DNA of 64,000 nucleotides from Ruminococcus_C callidus (GTDB taxonomy: Bacteria; Bacillota; Clostridia; Oscillospirales; Ruminococcaceae). A model generated the notes under the pieces. The model did no database searches. It was not told the origin of the DNA and was given only the letters and a program-made list of their open reading frames with translations. Positions 61,718 to 64,000 of this stretch are shown one piece after another. How positions within the stretch are numbered: the stretch's first letter is position 1; each line of letters starts with the position of its first letter. A program made the position numbers and the translations under genes. The stretch covers positions 3,100,001-3,164,000 of the forward strand of contig NZ_CP186925.1 of the NCBI RefSeq assembly GCF_049562855.1, given 5' to 3'.

Positions 61718-61951
61718 TTACGCCGCCAATAGATCGTCCAGTGTCAGATCGTTGATGCAGAGGAACGTGTCCACCATTTTCAGCGTAAGCCCTCTCGCAT
61801 CATGATCGTAGTTCTGGAGCGTTCTTGTGGAACAGTTCAGATACATCGCCAGCTCGTCATCTGTCCAGTCGTGGAGCAACTGCCAGTAGCGAATCTTGCA
61901 CCAGATGGTTTTCTGGAGCGGAATGTGTTTTTGCTTGTTTTTCATAGCCAT
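61718..61951 (-). CDS. Small helix-turn-helix protein
   Basis: 77 residues. Basic N terminus, then WTDDELAMYLNCSTRTLQNYDHDARGLTLKMVDTF, a Cro/CI-like helix-turn-helix in which CSTRTLQNY is the recognition helix. ATG 61951 follows GAGGAGG. Sitting just upstream of the integrase gene, it may regulate integration or act as an excisionase-type accessory factor; the sequence does not decide. Confidence 0.8.
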   Translation of the reverse strand: MAMKNKQKHIPLQKTIWCKIRYWQLLHDWTDDELAMYLNCSTRTLQNYDHDARGLTLKMVDTFLCINDLTLDDLLAA

Positions 61952-62101
61952 TGTGATTTCCTCCTCGTTGGAATTTGGGATATTGCTTTACGTCTGCAAA
62001 TTCAGAATATGCTGCTATAACTTACTGTTTTTCATGTGTCACACCACCTTTCTTTTTTATCCAACTGTTTGGGCGGTTGTATTTTTCAAATTTTGTTTCC
62101 G

Positions 62102-62144
62102 AAAAAAGAAACCATTTTCCTTGTGGGAAAGCGGTTTCTTTTTG
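62102..62144. terminator. Bidirectional terminator after the amidotransferase gene
   Basis: AAAAAGAAACC/GGTTTCTTTTT with an inner TTTCC/GGAAA stem. The 62015-62101 stretch has no supported gene. Confidence 0.88.
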
Positions 62145-62164
62145 TCAGCAGTGTGTGATTTGTC

Positions 62165-63124
62165 CTATTCGCAGCAAAACTCCTCTTCACACCGAACCGC
62201 ACAAAGCGTCTCCAAAAGCAAGTTGCTGTCGCACAGCATCTCTTCGATCTCATCGGCGGAATAGCCATAATCCAACAGCAAGAGAACATCCTCCTCTGTC
62301 ACACCATAGCAACTACACATCTCCAACAGCAATTCTTCCTGCTGCGTGTAATACTCCTCTTCCAACTCGTCGTACCAATCAGCCCATTTGCCAAACCGGA
62401 AGCTTTCCTGCACCTCAAAGGTAGAGCCGCTTAAAAACCCATAGCGGTCAATCTTCAAGATCGTGCCCTCTTCCACATGCAACACTTCAAACGGATACTT
62501 GTGGAAACCAACTTTCTGCAACGCCTTTTTCAGGATGCTTTCGGTCGAGGCGTAGATGTAAAGCCCCAGTTCTGCAAAGTGGATCAGGCACATGGGATTG
62601 CTGCCTTTGACGATATAGAGCGTATTGTTCTCATCCAGAGTTGTAAAGCAGAAACTACCCTGCACGGATTCTGCCATGTTTTTGAGTGCATCGAAGTCCA
62701 ACTTGCCCTGCTGCTCTAACAGCTGCACTGCAACATAACTGTCAGTTTCGATCTGCGTTTGCGGCAGATGCTTTTCCACACGCAGTTCCTTATCATTGTA
62801 CAATACGCCATTATGGGCAAAGGCAAAGTCCACATCGGCATGACCATAGAAAGGGTGATTGTTGTAGTTGAACTTTTCGTTTCCCTGGGTGGTCATTCTG
62901 GTGTGTCCCATAACGGCTCTTGTGCCGTTGGGTGCGTTAAATCGAATCTTGTGGGCAGGTTTCGGTCTCTTGTAGATGGTGACTTTACCGCTTTTCACAT
63001 AGGCAATACCAGACGCATCTGTCCCTCGTTCTTCCGCCGCATTCGCTAGAGCCTGTGTCAGCTTTTTCAACAGCTTGTCCGAAACAATACCCTTATAGTC
63101 CAGCCAACCAAATAATGCACACAT
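62165..63124 (-). CDS. Class II glutamine amidotransferase
   Basis: 319 residues. Begins MCALFGW, placing Cys2 at the N terminus as the nucleophile of N-terminal-nucleophile (GATase type 2) amidotransferases; then RGTDASGIAY, MGHTRMTTQG and FAHNGVLYN, the glutamine-binding loops known from GlmS/PurF, but without their synthase domains. The C-terminal about 80 residues are acidic and helical. It would release ammonia from glutamine for a partner enzyme. ATG 63124 is one base after the amidoligase stop codon, with GAGGAGG inside the upstream gene, so the two are coupled. Confidence 0.9.
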   Translation of the reverse strand: MCALFGWLDYKGIVSDKLLKKLTQALANAAEERGTDASGIAYVKSGKVTIYKRPKPAHKIRFNAPNGTRAVMGHTRMTTQGNEKFNYNNHPFYGHADVDFAFAHNGVLYNDKELRVEKHLPQTQIETDSYVAVQLLEQQGKLDFDALKNMAESVQGSFCFTTLDENNTLYIVKGSNPMCLIHFAELGLYIYASTESILKKALQKVGFHKYPFEVLHVEEGTILKIDRYGFLSGSTFEVQESFRFGKWADWYDELEEEYYTQQEELLLEMCSCYGVTEEDVLLLLDYGYSADEIEEMLCDSNLLLETLCAVRCEEEFCCE

Positions 63125-63125
63125 C

Positions 63126-64000
63126 TTACATTTCCTCCTCTGCACAAACTTCTTCATTTACATATAGCTGTCGCTCTTTCAGGTACTGAATGAGTTCAGG
63201 CTCTGTGATGTCTGCCACAAAATCTGACCACGATAACTTCGCAATGGAATCATCGGTGTTGTACATAGCGGCATCACAAATTCGATTGACCAGCTGAATG
63301 GTGGCAATGAACGTGTTGTACTTCAAAGTGCCACGGAACAAACGAAATTCCACGGTGTGGTAATTGCAAAGGTTCACAGCGGCATATCGACCATTTCCAC
63401 CCTTTTTCGCCTTGTCCATAATTGCTTTCGGGGTATGCTCATAGCCGTATCTTGCCGCCCAGCGGTTCATGGTGTATTCCGAACGGCGGCTGAACTTCAA
63501 CAACTCATTCCAGTGATGTTCCACAAAATACAGGATTCTGGAGATCACCTCGTCCTGTCCTTCCTGATTGTCGGAAAAAGCATTGCGGTTCACATGGAGA
63601 TGCAGACCGCAGGTTGAAGTCTGATGCGAACGGTAGCCTTGACGAACGGCACGGTGCATAATATCTTCCCATGGAAACTCGTTGATGTGATAGTCCATGG
63701 TGCAAGGGTGGGAAACCAGTTCCATGCCATCGTCCAGCGAGCCGTCTGTTTTGATGTAGAGCAGGTCTGCATGGGCGTTTGCAATGTCCAGCAGTTCTTC
63801 CGCAAAGTCATCATCTCTGCCTGCTCCGTCAATTTCCAGTTCGATGCCAAAGTAACGATTGCCCTCACCGTAGAAGATGGGGTTCGGCTTGTAGCCGTAT
63901 TCGTGGATCAGATTGCTTTCTTCACGCTCGTCCTCGTAGCAGTCACGACAGTATGTTTCACCGTCCAGATAATAGGCATCGTCCTCATGTAGTAACGCAT
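63126..64000 (-). CDS. Amidoligase family protein, 5' end beyond the window
   Basis: The 3' 291 codons of an open frame running off the right edge. Seen: a CRDC knuckle (TYCRDCYEDE), then YFGIELEIDGAG with the acidic metal/ATP contacts of the COOH-NH2 amidoligase superfamily (glutamine-synthetase-like fold, PF12224), LYIKTDGSLDDGMELVSHP, TCGLHLHVNR and FRLFRGTLKYNTF. Such enzymes form amide bonds, often on peptides, using ATP. Coupled to the class II amidotransferase, a pairing found on mobile elements and phages of Bacillota. Substrate unknown. Confidence 0.88.
   Translation of the reverse strand, partial: ALLHEDDAYYLDGETYCRDCYEDEREESNLIHEYGYKPNPIFYGEGNRYFGIELEIDGAGRDDDFAEELLDIANAHADLLYIKTDGSLDDGMELVSHPCTMDYHINEFPWEDIMHRAVRQGYRSHQTSTCGLHLHVNRNAFSDNQEGQDEVISRILYFVEHHWNELLKFSRRSEYTMNRWAARYGYEHTPKAIMDKAKKGGNGRYAAVNLCNYHTVEFRLFRGTLKYNTFIATIQLVNRICDAAMYNTDDSIAKLSWSDFVADITEPELIQYLKERQLYVNEEVCAEEEM

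Noticed and set aside
62015..62035. Six-codon frame MKNSKL with a good ribosome binding site (AAAGGTGG) on the minus strand
   Set aside because: Too short to support as a gene; could be a leader but has no attenuator-like structure.

Overview
The window looks like chromosome of a cellulolytic, cellulosome-forming Ruminococcus (class Clostridia, order Oscillospirales; R. champanellensis is the kind of species that fits). This is an inference from a GH5 cellulase with a C-terminal type I dockerin, a GH74 xyloglucanase, glycogen/starch enzymes, a CIRCE-controlled hrcA-grpE-dnaK-dnaJ operon, strong AAGGAGG-type ribosome binding sites and moderately high G+C in the core genes.

Layout. 1-13 kb: an HD hydrolase, a methyltransferase, a small lipoprotein, the heat-shock operon (with an extra lipoprotein gene between grpE and dnaK), bioY, a DUF1284 gene, an AT-rich secreted metzincin-like protease, a second lipoprotein paralogous to the heat-shock one, and glyS. 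13-21.5 kb: a block of non-coding modular repeats, a TM2/DUF2752 pair, and a complete F-type ATP synthase operon with a tandem duplication of the c-subunit gene. 22-33 kb: the dockerin-bearing GH5 enzyme, an operon of GH74 lipoprotein, GH25 muramidase, mannose-6-phosphate isomerase and ROK sugar kinase, then a GNAT acetyltransferase, purB and a second copy of the modular repeat block. 33.4-44.1 kb: one 3,560-residue sortase-anchored surface adhesin with near-identical tandem repeats. 44.7-49.2 kb: glycogen phosphorylase and a GH13 alpha-glycosidase. 49.4 kb: tRNA-Pro(CGG). 49.7-60.1 kb: an accessory region with an AraC regulator/MFS pair, broken AAA-ATPase genes, a 28-residue membrane peptide, a DUF4143 ATPase, a WYL regulator and a three-gene operon centred on an SF2 helicase fused to an HNH nuclease. 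60.3 kb to the end: the left end of an integrative element (tyrosine integrase, HTH protein, class II glutamine amidotransferase, amidoligase), apparently inserted in a yqzL-like gene.

The thread through the window is a family of short non-autonomous transposable elements (MITEs) of about 172 bp. They have 17-bp terminal inverted repeats (GGCAATACCGCACAAAG type), a central hairpin and 4-bp target duplications. Copies lie inside the dnaK-dnaJ and atpG-atpD intervals and downstream of several stop codons. Two copies in opposite orientation frame the helicase-HNH operon, which is the best candidate here for an undescribed, probably anti-mobile-element, system. Gene functions are assigned by recognising motifs and family sequence by eye; no database search was run.
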